From Gigaspora margarita (taxonomy: Eukaryota; Glomeromycota; Glomeromycetes; Diversisporales; Gigasporaceae), in assembly GCA_009809945.1 (NCBI GenBank), contig WTPW01000662.1:277142-341141 (forward strand): a stretch of 64,000 bases of DNA, written 5' to 3'. The notes beneath the pieces were generated by a model. The model was not told where the DNA came from. It did no database searches and saw nothing but the letters and a program-made list of their open reading frames with translations. Shown one piece after another: positions 10,700-21,690 of this stretch (positions within the stretch are counted from its first letter, which is position 1; each line of letters starts with the position of its first letter). Made by a program: the position numbers and the translations under genes.

Positions 10700-10830
10700 T
10701 TAGCACATTTTTAATTTCTATATAAATCTCATTGTACCACTGAAATCATATGATAAATGATCTACATACCCCTACTCTTAAAATTTGGTGATTTCGGGCA
10801 AAATTATTTAGGTCAGAGTGGCTCAGGTTA

Positions 10831-11182
10831 GGGGGCTTCCAGAAATTACGTAATTTTTTAGTGGGTGGGTGGGGTCCCGAAAATATCAGGTTATAATTAT
10901 AATTCTGGTCAAAATTTTATAATTCTGGCCAAAAGTATAAAATTATAAAATTATTAATAACTATTGATCTACTGGACCAATTTAGATAACTTAACTACCA
11001 AATGTTCGTCTCACTGAGACGATTCTAACAAGCCCAAAATCGTTAAAATCTAATCACAGGGTCCCAAGATCGTTCAACTTTTGTATAATTTTAATAGTGA
11101 TTTTTTAGAATTACTAAGTAAATACTTTAATATTGAATAACTTTTGATCCACTGGCCCGTTTTGGATGATTTAACTACCAAA
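10831..11182. other. Possible truncated Harbinger-like end and imperfect direct repeats
   Basis: At 10831 GGGGGCTTCCAGAAATTACG follows TTA and resembles the left end of the 152-bp MITE family, but no right end is found before the gap. Two related stretches (about 10961-11010 and 11137-11182) share GATC(T/C)ACTGG(A/C)CC and TTAACTACCAA, an imperfect direct repeat with about 176-bp spacing that runs into the gap. Confidence 0.45.
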
Positions 11183-12084
11183 NNNNNNNNNNNNNNNNNN
11201 NNNNNNNNNNNNNNNNNNNNNNNNNNNNNNNNNNNNNNNNNNNNNNNNNNNNNNNNNNNNNNNNNNNNNNNNNNNNNNNNNNNNNNNNNNNNNNNNNNNN
11301 NNNNNNNNNNNNNNNNNNNNNNNNNNNNNNNNNNNNNNNNNNNNNNNNNNNNNNNNNNNNNNNNNNNNNNNNNNNNNNNNNNNNNNNNNNNNNNNNNNNN
11401 NNNNNNNNNNNNNNNNNNNNNNNNNNNNNNNNNNNNNNNNNNNNNNNNNNNNNNNNNNNNNNNNNNNNNNNNNNNNNNNNNNNNNNNNNNNNNNNNNNNN
11501 NNNNNNNNNNNNNNNNNNNNNNNNNNNNNNNNNNNNNNNNNNNNNNNNNNNNNNNNNNNNNNNNNNNNNNNNNNNNNNNNNNNNNNNNNNNNNNNNNNNN
11601 NNNNNNNNNNNNNNNNNNNNNNNNNNNNNNNNNNNNNNNNNNNNNNNNNNNNNNNNNNNNNNNNNNNNNNNNNNNNNNNNNNNNNNNNNNNNNNNNNNNN
11701 NNNNNNNNNNNNNNNNNNNNNNNNNNNNNNNNNNNNNNNNNNNNNNNNNNNNNNNNNNNNNNNNNNNNNNNNNNNNNNNNNNNNNNNNNNNNNNNNNNNN
11801 NNNNNNNNNNNNNNNNNNNNNNNNNNNNNNNNNNNNNNNNNNNNNNNNNNNNNNNNNNNNNNNNNNNNNNNNNNNNNNNNNNNNNNNNNNNNNNNNNNNN
11901 NNNNNNNNNNNNNNNNNNNNNNNNNNNNNNNNNNNNNNNNNNNNNNNNNNNNNNNNNNNNNNNNNNNNNNNNNNNNNNNNNNNNNNNNNNNNNNNNNNNN
12001 NNNNNNNNNNNNNNNNNNNNNNNNNNNNNNNNNNNNNNNNNNNNNNNNNNNNNNNNNNNNNNNNNNNNNNNNNNNNNNNNNNNN
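11183..12084. other. Assembly gap (902 N)
   Basis: Unknown sequence, followed on the right by a 49-base A run (12085-12133). Nothing can be said about its content, and any open frame through it is meaningless. Confidence 0.99.
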
Positions 12085-12133
<49 letters not shown>

Positions 12134-12135
<2 letters not shown>

Positions 12136-12496
12136 AAAGTATTATTACTATTTATTATTAACTATTTAACAAAATAAATAAAAAAATCTCTCTTTTAAAA
12201 ATAAAATTACTCTCTAGATAAAAAGTAAAAGCACACTCTAAAAAAAAAATAAAAAAATAAAAATGAGCCAACTGCACATTTTTTTGATTGGATATACTTA
12301 TATCACATGACTTTTTAGCAAAAGTAAACAAAGTCACGTGATTGTAGGTTTAAAGCCACTAGCACCATATAAGATTTTTATTTGATGCAATTATTTACTG
12401 TCAGATGTAAACAAACATTATATGATCTACATTACACCTAATCAAGAAATTTGATTGGGTGATACGAATATCACAGTTATGTTTACAAGGACCGGT
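12134..12496. other. A+T-rich remnant of the outer hAT-like element
   Basis: No gene is seen. The GGACCGGTCC at about 12489-12498 belongs to the GGTCC-rich right arm of the outer element, just before the next nested insertion. Confidence 0.45.
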
Positions 12497-12504
12497 CCTA
12501 AAAC

Positions 12505-13331
12505 CAGTGATAGTAAATGACCTGAAATGACTAAATGACAAATAACTAGTTATTGGGCCATTTCGAGACTCAAATGATCTGAAAGGTCATTTAACATATG
12601 TTAGTTGATATTCTAATGCTCTTTAGCCAATCAGAATTGGCTGCCAAACAAAATTAAACCATAATCAATAATTGTAGTTATAAGTCAATTAATATTTATG
12701 CCTTAAGTAAAGTTGTTTGATATAATAAATTGCATATTTCCTTAAGACATAAATATTAATTGACTTAGTAAAATTTGGGACTTTAATCTATAGCTAAGAT
12801 TATTGATAAGAAAAGTAATAAAGTTGATAACTTTTCACACAAGCAATTTAACCAATAAAATTATTTTACATGCCAATAAACTAAATGAACTTAATACCGG
12901 TAACCAAAATACCCTTGTCATGATTTAATAGCTTGGAGTTATTTAAATTTCGATCAAGCGATCAAGTTATTTACCATTCCTAGGTGGGACCAGGCATATA
13001 AACTTTTATTGGGTTTGGGCCTGAGTCTATTAATACCTAGCCCAACTCAGCTTACTTCGAAACCTATACGTATGCATTATTGTTATGTAGTTAAAGTTAA
13101 TCAATCTATATAAAAAATATTAGACATGGGATACGAACTCTATATGCATGATGGCCTAATGACTAAATGACCCTCAAATGATCTCAGTCATTTCTAAATG
13201 ACCATAGTCATTTGGTCACAAGTCATTTCTAAATGACCCAAAATTGAGATGACCATTAATGACCAGTCATTTTAGGGTCATTTGAGGTCATTTGAAAAAT
13301 TTGCAAATGACCAGGTCATTTACCATCACTG
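12505..13331. mobile_element. hAT-like MITE built of AAATGACC motifs
   Basis: The ends CAGTGATAGTAAATGACCTG and, reverse-complemented, CAGTGATGGTAAATGACCTG match at 19 of 20 positions. The flanks CCTAAAAC (12497-12504) and CCTAGGAC (13332-13339) look like an 8-bp duplication with two transitions. AAATGACC or GGTCATTT recurs many times near both ends. The flanking GGTCCTTT-type sequence continues the outer element. A fragment of the same family lies near 51075-51170. Confidence 0.7.
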
Positions 13332-13429
13332 CCTAGGACTGGTCCTTTAATGGTCCCATGGTTCTTATCGGTTCTAGTCTGGGACCGATTCTGGACCAGA
13401 ACTGATGCATCCCTAGTCTATTATATTAA

Positions 13430-13937
13430 GGGTAGAGAATACATAGATCATTTTTCATATGATCTTGATGGCAAAAATTTTTTCTTTTTAAAATTAAAGA
13501 AAATTTTATTAAGTAAGTTATTTTAAAATTTATTTTCAAGTTGTAGAATAGGTATTTGTGATTCTAATAGTAGTAAAACCATTAATATTGGTTAGATATT
13601 CACCGAGAAATATGTAGTTAGAGATTGGGTATTGATTTTTTGTTTACAAAAATCATATGATGATCATATGATCTAGCCAATCAAAATTAACGATTTTGTG
13701 TAACCCCAGCAAATTTGAGGCTATCGCAGCAAACTTTATGATATATACGAGTATACTTTTTTAAAATAATTTAATTATTAAGATTTATATCTTTAGAAAA
13801 AGCATAAAAATATAAAATTTTGAAAAAAATTAATTGTGTTCTCGAAAATTTTTATCAGTGGCATATTTTTATTCTCTATATAAGGTCTTGATTTGCCATG
13901 CATATCATATGAAAATTGATCTACGTATCCTCTACCC
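13430..13937. mobile_element. TTAA-flanked element with GGGTAGAG ends (copy 2)
   Basis: The ends GGGTAGAGAATACATAGATC and, reverse-complemented, GGGTAGAGGATACGTAGATC lie between TTAA at 13426-13429 and 13938-13941. The similarity continues to about 45 bp. It contains one ATCATATGATGATCATATGA unit and no ORF. It abuts the target duplication of the outer hAT-like element, only two bases away. Confidence 0.75.
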
Positions 13938-14103
13938 TTAAATCAATGATCTGCATTAATTTTTCAATCTATGAAAACTGAAAGTGATATATGTCACTTC
14001 ATAAGCGAAATAAATTAAAAATGATGCATAACTTATATATTCATGACAAATTAGCCTAATTTTACAATTGTATTATGCAAATATTAAATTTCTTTTCGCG
14101 TGT

Positions 14104-14275
14104 GACATTTTGTACCCGGTACTTTATGTCCAGTATTTTACACCTGGCACTTTGTACCTGGCATTCTGTGCCTGGCACTTTGTACCTGGTATTTTGTGCC
14201 TGGAATTAGTACCTGGCACAAAGTGTCAATACCTTTAATAGTTCCTGGTACCTTTGTGCCATAGGCACGGACACA
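14104..14275 (+). repeat. Degenerate TTTGTACCTGGCA minisatellite
   Basis: Variants of TTTTGTACCTGGCAC, ATTCTGTGCCTGG and ACTTTGTACCTGG follow one another at roughly 14- to 18-base steps. The 63-codon minus-strand ORF over this area is a by-product of the repeat and is not called. Confidence 0.75.
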
Positions 14276-15101
14276 GCATGAGACACTAGTGCTTGGCCTG
14301 GTGCCAATATGTCTGGCATGAGCATTTGCAGACCCTTACTTATGGTAGAAACCACGATAATGCAAACTAACTCAACCATATCGTATATTATGATCACCAG
14401 GATAGTAAGTTGTAAGTTTTGTTTACAGTAACTCGTGATATAAATTATAATAAGATATACTTTTCAATTGAGATCCCTAATTTTCACTTTAGCTGCGATA
14501 ACAAATAATCTTTATTATCTTTTATCTTTTAGATTAAATTAAATTCTCGCGCATAAGAAGTTAAATGAAAGTTTACTTAAATATTCCAATCGACAAATAT
14601 TTACAAGTTAAAATGAGTGTAAATAAGTAATAAAAATCAAATACTGTAAATTAAACGGAGACAATTAATGTAAATAAAGAAATCAGATGAAATGTAAAAA
14701 AAAACACATATTGTTGCATAATTATTAAAAAAATATACATATTGTTTAAATTTTGATCAAGTATTTTCTTTTATAATAATCTCAATTGTTTTATTTTATC
14801 AATGTTTCGTCAGTACTGCAAGTGCAATAAAGTTTAAAAACACTTAAGCGCGTTGCGAACTACGTGAGACATACGCTAGTAAAAATATAAAATACCAAAA
14901 TTACATAATTAAATATTTATTTATAATAAATTTTATGATAGTCTTATAAGAAATAATAATGTATTATTATTAAATTAATATTCATGTTCTATTTGACTAA
15001 AATAGAATCTAATCTGATGTTTTACGTTATTCGGGAACGACAAAATAAAAGTGAAGAATCATGTGGGCGTGTGTGCAAAATTATAGATAAAGTAAAATAA
15101 T
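14276..15101. other. A+T-rich intergenic DNA
   Basis: No ORF, RNA gene or clear repeat is recognised. This is the 3' flank of the minus-strand oxidoreductase gene. Confidence 0.5.
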
Positions 15102-16512
15102 TTATGCAACAAATGTTGCGTTCAATGATTTCCATGTTTTATCAACCATAAGAGTTTTGCCCTTGAGGTTTTTAGTTATGAAACTACCAACGACCATGTT
15201 ACCGATTGGTAAAACTGCTGCGCCTTTGTCCTAATTTTTGAAAAAAACATTAATAAATACATTAGCACACAATAATAAATAAAAAAAGGCAAATAGCAAA
15301 CAATATAAAGAAAAAGACAATACCTTTCCGATGGGAACAAGCATAGCTTCAGGACCTGGGCTATATTCAGCCAACTTTTTATTGTTAATGAGTGCAATAA
15401 TATTTTTACTTATGACATCAGCATGAAGAATAGCACGATAGGCAAGTTTTGTTTCTTTAATATTTGTTATGTCCCCGAGAGCAAATATATGTGCATAATC
15501 ATCATGTTCTAATTGAAGAGTTGGCTTAACTTTTACCAGGGTTGTATTTTGCTCAATAATTGATTGATCCAAAGTTTTTATAACTTCAGTGTTGGGCTTT
15601 GCACCAAAAGCTACGAATTGAACATCAGAATCAATTTGTGTACCCTACAAGAAACGAATGAGAAATTTGAGTTGAGTTGAATGAATAATATTATATATAC
15701 AAAAAAAAAAAGTATGTATTAAATATTTACCTTGTCGGTTTCCAAAGTTAAAGGAGACAAACCGTCACCAATACCAGAAGAAGGCAAAATAACTTTTTCT
15801 CCAAAAATAAGTTTTACATTTAATTCTTTCAACTGTTTAGCAAGACTATCAGTCAATTTTTTTGGAAACTTATCCGTAAGCAAATGATTTTCTGAATGAA
15901 TAAGTGTAACTTCTTTGTCTTGGTAAACTGATGCAATTTCTCCTGCAAGCTCTAATGGTAAATAATAAATGATAAAAAAATTAATAAGATAATGAAAATA
16001 TAATTATGTGGAACTTTGGTTTATTTCATAATAATATATTATGACTTACCAATGCCTACAGGACCTCCACCAATAATCAAAATCTTGTTTGCATTTTTTA
16101 CTGCTTCTCTTTGAGCGATTATTTCTGCAATACCTTCTTCTTTATTATCTGCTGTCATCTTTGCAGGTTTAGATTGATTAGATCCGGTAGCAATTATCAA
16201 ATATTTAAATGGTATATGAGTTCCCAATTCAGTTTCGGTATCAACAATAACTTCATTTTTATGAATCGTAGTAACTGTAGCATGTAAAACTTTTCCTCCG
16301 TGTTTAAAAAGATTATCATAAGGAATAATCACTTTATTTTCAAATCCATCTTCAACAACTGTGCGAAGGCCACCAATTGCATGATAGAAATGGGTTTTAC
16401 GTTCGATAAGAATGATTTGATGAGTTTTATGAAGGGCCAATTCAAGCTTTGTGGCGACGGCGATTCCACCATATCCTCCACCAACGATAACAATATTTGT
16501 TTTTGCAGACAT
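15102..16512 (-). CDS. AIFM2/FSP1-like FAD-dependent oxidoreductase
   Basis: Four exons join in frame: 16512-16050, 15951-15731, 15644-15324 and 15230-15102, giving 377 aa (human AIFM2 is 373). The introns (98, 86 and 93 bp) have GTAAGT or GTA(A/T)-type donors and TAG acceptors. The FAD-binding loop IVIVGGGYGG is at residues 7-16, an ATG motif at 108-110, the NAD(P)H-binding GGGPVGIELAGE at 148-159 (it spans the first junction, which confirms it), and FALGD, contacting FAD, at 282-286. The family are flavoproteins that move electrons from NAD(P)H to quinones, and FSP1 protects membranes from lipid peroxidation. Residue 2 is Ser, so the N-myristoylation glycine of animal FSP1 is absent. No signal peptide or membrane segment is seen. 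A TATA-like run lies about 40-50 bp upstream. The exact substrate is inference. Confidence 0.9.
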
Positions 16513-16545
16513 TTTTGATGTTAAAAATTTTTGTGAAAAAAAATA

Positions 16546-16566
16546 TTTATTTATATATATATAAAC
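16546..16566 (-). promoter_or_regulatory. TATA-like run upstream of the oxidoreductase
   Basis: An alternating TA run about 35-55 bp before the ATG of the minus-strand gene. In DNA this A+T-rich it may be chance. Confidence 0.35.
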
Positions 16567-17345
16567 TGGTTATTATAAAACACTTGTGAATTCTTAAATT
16601 TTTTGAGAGAATAAGAGGTTATTACGAATTGCTTAAATATACCATGGCATGTCTTTGTATCGGCCATCCGAACCAGTTCTGACAAATCATTAATTTGTCA
16701 GCGGTGACAATGATTTTATTCGTTTTAGTTCGGAAGTAACATCTATGATACAAATTCTACCAATGAAAGTGCTTAGTATGATGAGGTGGTGCAGAAAATC
16801 AAAAAAGGAAACCACTTGATTATTAAATTGTTGTGTTATTTTTTACGTATTTTTGAATTTCGTCATCCCATCTATAAATAGGTGATGGGTAACACATAAT
16901 GTCACCGTGCATATTTGTAAACAAACTATTTATGAACTTTTATTATAAATACTGATTACAAATACGAGATGATCATAATTTGAAATAATTCCGAGCTGAA
17001 TAGTTTGATTCAAATTTCTTTTAATGAAACGTCAATTTCGAATTAATAATTAATATGAACAAAATATAATTAGTGGGATATATTGTGATACTAATTGTTT
17101 ACGATCTTTACACCTTCCTAAATAGTTAATATGAACGAAACGAAAAGAATAGTAAATGTCTACGAATCAGAATATTATATTTCAAATATTTTGGCTAATA
17201 AATGAATGATATTTCTAAATTATTAAATAAGAGATGTATATGAAAAATAACACGTCAACTTAATCAGCATGCATACGAAATAAATTAGCTTAAATAGTAA
17301 TCGTCATGTGACGTATATCAACCTGTCGCAGGGACGATGATTTTT
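16567..17345. other. Intergenic DNA with a short hairpin
   Basis: No gene is recognised. A hairpin with stem CTGACAAAT/ATTTGTCAG and a five-base loop lies at about 16679-16701. The rest is unremarkable A+T-rich sequence. Confidence 0.45.
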
Positions 17346-17482
17346 TTGTTGTGGGATAAATACGATATCGGTGAATACGGTGTATTCCACAGAATAATAG
17401 TAAAATTGCGTGGCCGAAGGCCACGTGGTCACCGATATCCATTAATTAACTAGTTTATCCCATGGGTACGACATAACAACCC
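17346..17482. mobile_element. Foldback element
   Basis: The arms pair from outside in: GTTGTGGGATAAA with TTTATCCCATGG...AACAAC, then GATATCGGTGA with TCACCGATATC. The centre carries a separate hairpin, CGTGGCCGAAGGCCACG. A non-coding foldback MITE is likely, and no target duplication was identified. Confidence 0.55.
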
Positions 17483-17585
17483 GCGCAACACGTCATTCAA
17501 TAAACTTCAGCTACTGTAGTAATTTAAACTTATTTCAATAATTAATCTATTTATTTTTTTTTTATTTAAAAAAATAAAATAAAAA

Positions 17586-17795
17586 TTGAATGCAAGAAAC
17601 AGTAATATCACAATAACCGAGGAAATTTTCAAATTGCAGAGAATCTCTTGCGTAAAGAATACTACAATAACAAGTGTATTAAATGGCTATGCCTCGACCA
17701 GCTTTATAAAGCTATCAAATATGAAAAACGAATTTAAGAATTTGATTCTTCAAGCTCAAGCTTTCCTAAAATGTTTGGAACCTTCGGCACATTAA
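17586..17795 (+). CDS. Small hypothetical ORF
   Basis: 69 codons with mixed amino-acid composition, directly after an A/T-rich tract. No family is recognised and there is no second exon evidence. It may be chance, since the frame is short. It is listed because it is not made of simple repeat. Confidence 0.2.
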   Translation: MNARNSNITITEEIFKLQRISCVKNTTITSVLNGYASTSFIKLSNMKNEFKNLILQAQAFLKCLEPSAH

Positions 17796-17949
17796 GACTA
17801 CTCTTAAATGATATTTTTAAACGTTACTCAATTTTAACCTTTTAGAACATTAAAAAAGTGATAATCATATAAAAATAAAAAAAATAAATTAATATTTTAA
17901 ATATTTAAATTAAACTTTTTTTATTGAATAAAAAATTAATAAAGTACAT

Positions 17950-18225
17950 TAAAATTCTTCATCTGCCTATAACAATTTTAAAACCTTTATATCTAGTAAA
18001 GTCCTCCACCTGCTTACAACAATTTTAAAACCTTCGAACCTAATAAAGTCTTTCGTCTGTCTATAACAGTTTTAAAACTCTTCGAACCTATTATAGTCAT
18101 TTGTCTTCCTATGACAATTTTAAAACCCACTGGACCTCAAAAACCCCCAGATATAATAGTCTTTCGCCTGTATATGACAATTTTAAACCTACGACCTAGT
18201 AAACATGACTATTTTAAGACCCGTA
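17950..18225 (+). repeat. Degenerate tandem repeat of about 50 bp, about five units
   Basis: The unit is approximately TAAAGTCTTTCGTCTGTCTA followed by TAACAATTTTAAAACCTTCGAACC. The spacing of TGACAATTTTAAA-like cores is about 45-55 bp. A similar but more decayed array is at 56300-56640. Confidence 0.75.
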
Positions 18226-19323
18226 AAGAAATACTAAGTCGTGAACTTAGTTCACGAATTTTAACTCTTAATTAGGATTTACTGTAAACAAAAATTTTAA
18301 AAGATCAAAACTTAACGTTAATCACTAAAAATCATGTTTCACGTGATTTTCATATAGACCGGTGTGAATAACTTAGAAAAAAACATGGGTTGTTACATAG
18401 TACCCATGAGATAATGTAAATTTTGTGGCGGGATAAGATAAATTTTGTGATTTTTTGTAGTTTGTTGTGGATCAATTTGAAGCGATTTTGTGGGTTAGTT
18501 TGAATTTTGTGAAATTATGTGATGATGGATAAAATATTCTTTATTTATTCTATAAAAAGTTCTATATATAAACATGAAAAAAACTATCTCAATATAAATA
18601 TATATATAAAACCCAAAGTTATATATCCAACTGAAAGATCACAATAATTACAAAAAAAGCAAGCTATTATTAGCACTCAATATACTCTCATACTCTTTAA
18701 CCCGTGTATGAACAGTAAGTGTGTTAGATTTTTAATGTTTAAGAGAAGATATTCTTATGAAAAATAATTTATTAACTTTGGTTCATGATGCTAATATAAA
18801 TATTTTTTGGAAATATTGTTATAGTGCTATAGCATAGTAGTGCTACCCTATATGTATTAACAAAATTGGTGTAACAAGTAAATCAAAACAACTTTTAACA
18901 AAACAAAATAAAATAATAACTTAGAGTTAGATAGTGTTTATAGTAAAATTTAGCAAGAAATTTTTTTATTAGAGCCCAAAAGATAGTTTTTAGACAAAAT
19001 TTAAGAATATATAGTCAGATTCCTTAAATACATGCCCTGGGCATAAGCATGCACTTAGAGAGGGTGTGCTCTTATAGAGTTAATTTAGATAGCCAATCAA
19101 CAGGTCATTTTAAAGTATTGTGTAATCACATGACACATGGCCAATCAACTTGTTTTTGATTAACATGGCACTAATTAAAAATGTTGGAAAGGCTATAAAA
19201 CATGGTCTAACCCCAATCCAAAACTAACACTTACTTTAATTAAATAGTTAAAACTATGATGCACAATTTTTTAACCATTTTTCAATTAAAAATGAAGTCT
19301 AAGCGGATGACTAAATATTAAAA
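18226..19323. other. A+T-rich intergenic DNA
   Basis: No gene is seen. A small hairpin, CATGGGT...TACCCATG, is near 18386-18412. GTGGCGGGATAAG recalls the nearby foldback element, but no full copy is present. Confidence 0.45.
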
Positions 19324-19638
19324 TATGGTGTGCCAAGTCACTTCTCATCAAAAATCATGTATATTTTAATAAATCTATAAAATCTTAAGTTTTAAATATT
19401 TTTTAAAAATATAACCAAATTATCAGTTAGAATATTTAAAAAAGTTTATAAATTAAAGTTATAAGTATTTAAAGCTATTATACTTTCAAAATTTTGGCAT
19501 TTAATATAAAAAAATTAAAATTTTTTTATATTTTTTTATCCTATCAGAATTAGTATATAACGCATTCTGATTGGCTAAAAAGCATTTATATATACCCAAA
19601 TTTGGCATATTTGATATAAAGTGACTTGGTGCACTATA
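19324..19638. mobile_element. TA-flanked MITE, GTGCACCAAGTCACTT ends
   Basis: The left end TATGGTGTGCCAAGTCACTT and the right end, reverse-complemented TATAGTGCACCAAGTCACTT, are inverted. The TA at each end fits a Tc1/mariner target. A left end of the same family is at about 27777 without a clear right end. Confidence 0.65.
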
Positions 19639-19699
19639 AAAATTTAATTGTGGAATTTATCTCTACTATCTAATTTTGAGTTTGTTTTTTGATTGGCTG

Positions 19700-19765
19700 C
19701 AACCAATTTTGGAAACTTCTAAACAGAAATTCTGGAATTTTGGAAACTTCTAAACAGAAATAATT
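19700..19765 (+). repeat. Direct duplication TTTTGGAAACTTCTAAACAG
   Basis: The 24-base stretch containing this core occurs twice, separated by about 14 bases. It is a simple local duplication. Confidence 0.85.
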
Positions 19766-20390
19766 GTGGGAATTTTGGGTTTGTGCATTTAACATTTTTG
19801 ATTGGCTGTAATCGAGAACTGTGCATTTTGATATTTTATCTATTTATGCAGCTATAAAAACATGAGAATTGTTTAACCAAATATCGCTTTGACAGGTTTT
19901 TGTCTTGATTAAGGTACATGATGATCACTATAAAAAATGTCCTTTTTTATTATTGTCTTCCAGAATTTAACTAACTAAATATGTTATGGAACAGAATGCA
20001 TACATATCAAGAAAGAGCTATCAGTATTTACAATAAATAGTTACGAATAGCAATGTATAATTGATATTAATTCAGTAATTGATTAATTGGTTAATTGGAT
20101 ACTATGGCAATGACAATAATCATTAGGGTATTTTTGAAAATTAGGTAACACATGATGAATTTTGTGGTAATCAATCTATACCTTCAGAAAACATGACCAT
20201 AGTATGAGAAAAACTTTGATCAGTCTTTGCTAATTCATTAAATTTGTAATAATTGCGAAATTTGATCTTAATGTAATATCCTATATTTTTTTACTACAAG
20301 TAAGAAGGGTGCTGCAAGTGTCCATATTTATAATTAATACAGTTATAGCATTGCTATATTTTTTGTCTAATTGTTGTAAACTATAAAGCC

Positions 20391-20455
20391 ATAATGCTAT
20401 AATGCTATAATGCCATAATGCCATAATGCTATAATGCCATAATGCTGTAATGCAG
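20391..20455 (+). repeat. 8-bp tandem repeat GC(T/C)ATAAT, about eight units
   Basis: GCTATAAT and GCCATAAT units alternate in register without gaps. Confidence 0.9.
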
Positions 20456-20519
20456 AAATACTATCTGCTATTATACTGTTTGTTAAAATGCTATAATGCA
20501 TTATGTTTTCCTTTAAGTA

Positions 20520-21116
20520 ATATATTATTAAATATTTTTTCAAATTTGATTCATTGATTTAGTATATATATAATGACTATGAAAAAAAGGGTTTGTAGGG
20601 CTAGGTTTTATTTTGACTTAAATGTTGTGAATTATTTTTTTGCCCAAGTAGATTAGTTTATAAGTCATTATCTAAGAACTTCTTTAGTGTGCTAATTGGT
20701 CAGAAATGATATCATTATATTTAACTGCAAAAATTATAATCATTTTGATAAAATTATAAACTAATTCAAATATAAAAATAATTCTTGCGATTTAAATTTT
20801 TTTTGACTAAAACTTTATATTAAAATAATTGGAATTGTATTAAACTGCTGAAGTTATGATTATAATTCTGATAAAGTTAGCATACATATGCGAATTTTAA
20901 CAAAACTTATAATGTGAAAAAATTCAAATATATTAATTTATATAAATAAAATTAATATAAATATGTATTTATATAATTCTCCTTTTTTTAATAGGCATTT
21001 TTAATAATAAATTAATTTAGATTGTGTAAGATATAAATATAATTTAATTAAGTTTGCATATATACATATGTACATAAATATTTAATCAAATTCAAATAAT
21101 ATAAATAAATTGATAT
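20520..21116. other. A+T-rich intergenic DNA
   Basis: Nothing beyond high A+T content is recognised. Confidence 0.45.
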
Positions 21117-21265
21117 GGGAGTGACAAAAATCAGGTGATTTTTTAGGGAGAGGGGGTAAAAAATGCTAAAATTAAATATAGAAATCTGACCAAATTTATA
21201 TTAAGAAGGGGGGAGAGAGGGTAGGCTTCTAATAAAAAATAATCAGGTGATTAATGACACGGCCC
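21117..21265. mobile_element. PIF/Harbinger-like MITE (copy 2)
   Basis: The ends are GGGAGTGACAAAAATCAGGT and GGGCCGTGTCATTAATCACC, flanked by TAT on both sides (21114-21116, 21266-21268). It has the same layout as copies 1 and 3, including a GGGAGAGGG-type purine block. Confidence 0.8.
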
Positions 21266-21690
21266 TATGAATATGAATATATTTAATTATTAATATCATA
21301 TTCAATATATTTTTTCATTAATCAGTTTTAATTATAAAGTAATTGTAATTGTATTTAAACTGTGAAGGTTGTAATTATAATTCAATACACATATATACCA
21401 ATTTAATCAAATATTATAATAACCCCAACAAAAAATAAAAGTAGTACTAGTTACATTAATATATTAAATAAACTTCTTTGTTACAAAGTTAAAATAGTAA
21501 TTGTCATAATATAGCATATGAGAAAAACCTGTGAATAAATTTTATTTATTTATTTATGCCAATTTAGCCTATTTTAAATTAGGGTATGGCCAATTATAAG
21601 ATTAATAAATAAATATTTAAATTATTCAAATATTAAATTATTTGTTCATAATGCCACATGTTAGTCATGCCCCAATAGTGTTCCTCAAAC

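Larger units (their letters stand above)
9747..10777. mobile_element. TTAA-flanked element with GGGTAGAG ends (copy 1)
   Basis: The left end GGGTAGAGGGTACA and the right end, reverse-complemented GAGTAGGGGTATGTAGATCA, sit between TTAA at 9743-9746 and 10778-10781. That 4-bp TTAA is the target signature of piggyBac-type transposition. The interior aligns with the cleaner copy at 13430-13937, including the segment around ATCATATGATGATCATATGA. This copy is longer because it has a five-unit tandem repeat and a nested 152-bp MITE (10548-10699). Confidence 0.65.
2737..13415. mobile_element. hAT-like element split by at least five later insertions
   Basis: A perfect 14-bp terminal inverted repeat, TAGGGATGCATCAG, is present at both ends. 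The flanks are a perfect 8-bp duplication, GTCTATTA (2729-2736 and 13416-13423), which is diagnostic of the hAT superfamily. The element's own DNA near both ends is rich in GGTCC/GGACC. The original element was probably a small non-autonomous one. It now contains an LTR retrotransposon (2941-9286), a TA-flanked MITE (9394-9677), a TTAA-flanked element (9747-10777), another hAT MITE (12505-13331) and an assembly gap. The great length is therefore acquired. Confidence 0.8.

Noticed and set aside
11144-12169. 341-codon ORF running through the N gap
   Set aside because: It is made almost wholly of unknown residues and a poly-lysine tail from the A run. It is not a gene.
14206-14397. 63-codon minus-strand ORF
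   Set aside because: It largely overlaps the ACCTGGCAC minisatellite and has no recognisable domain.
16300-16518. 72-codon plus-strand ORF
   Set aside because: It is antisense to exon 1 of the oxidoreductase, whose motifs are unambiguous.
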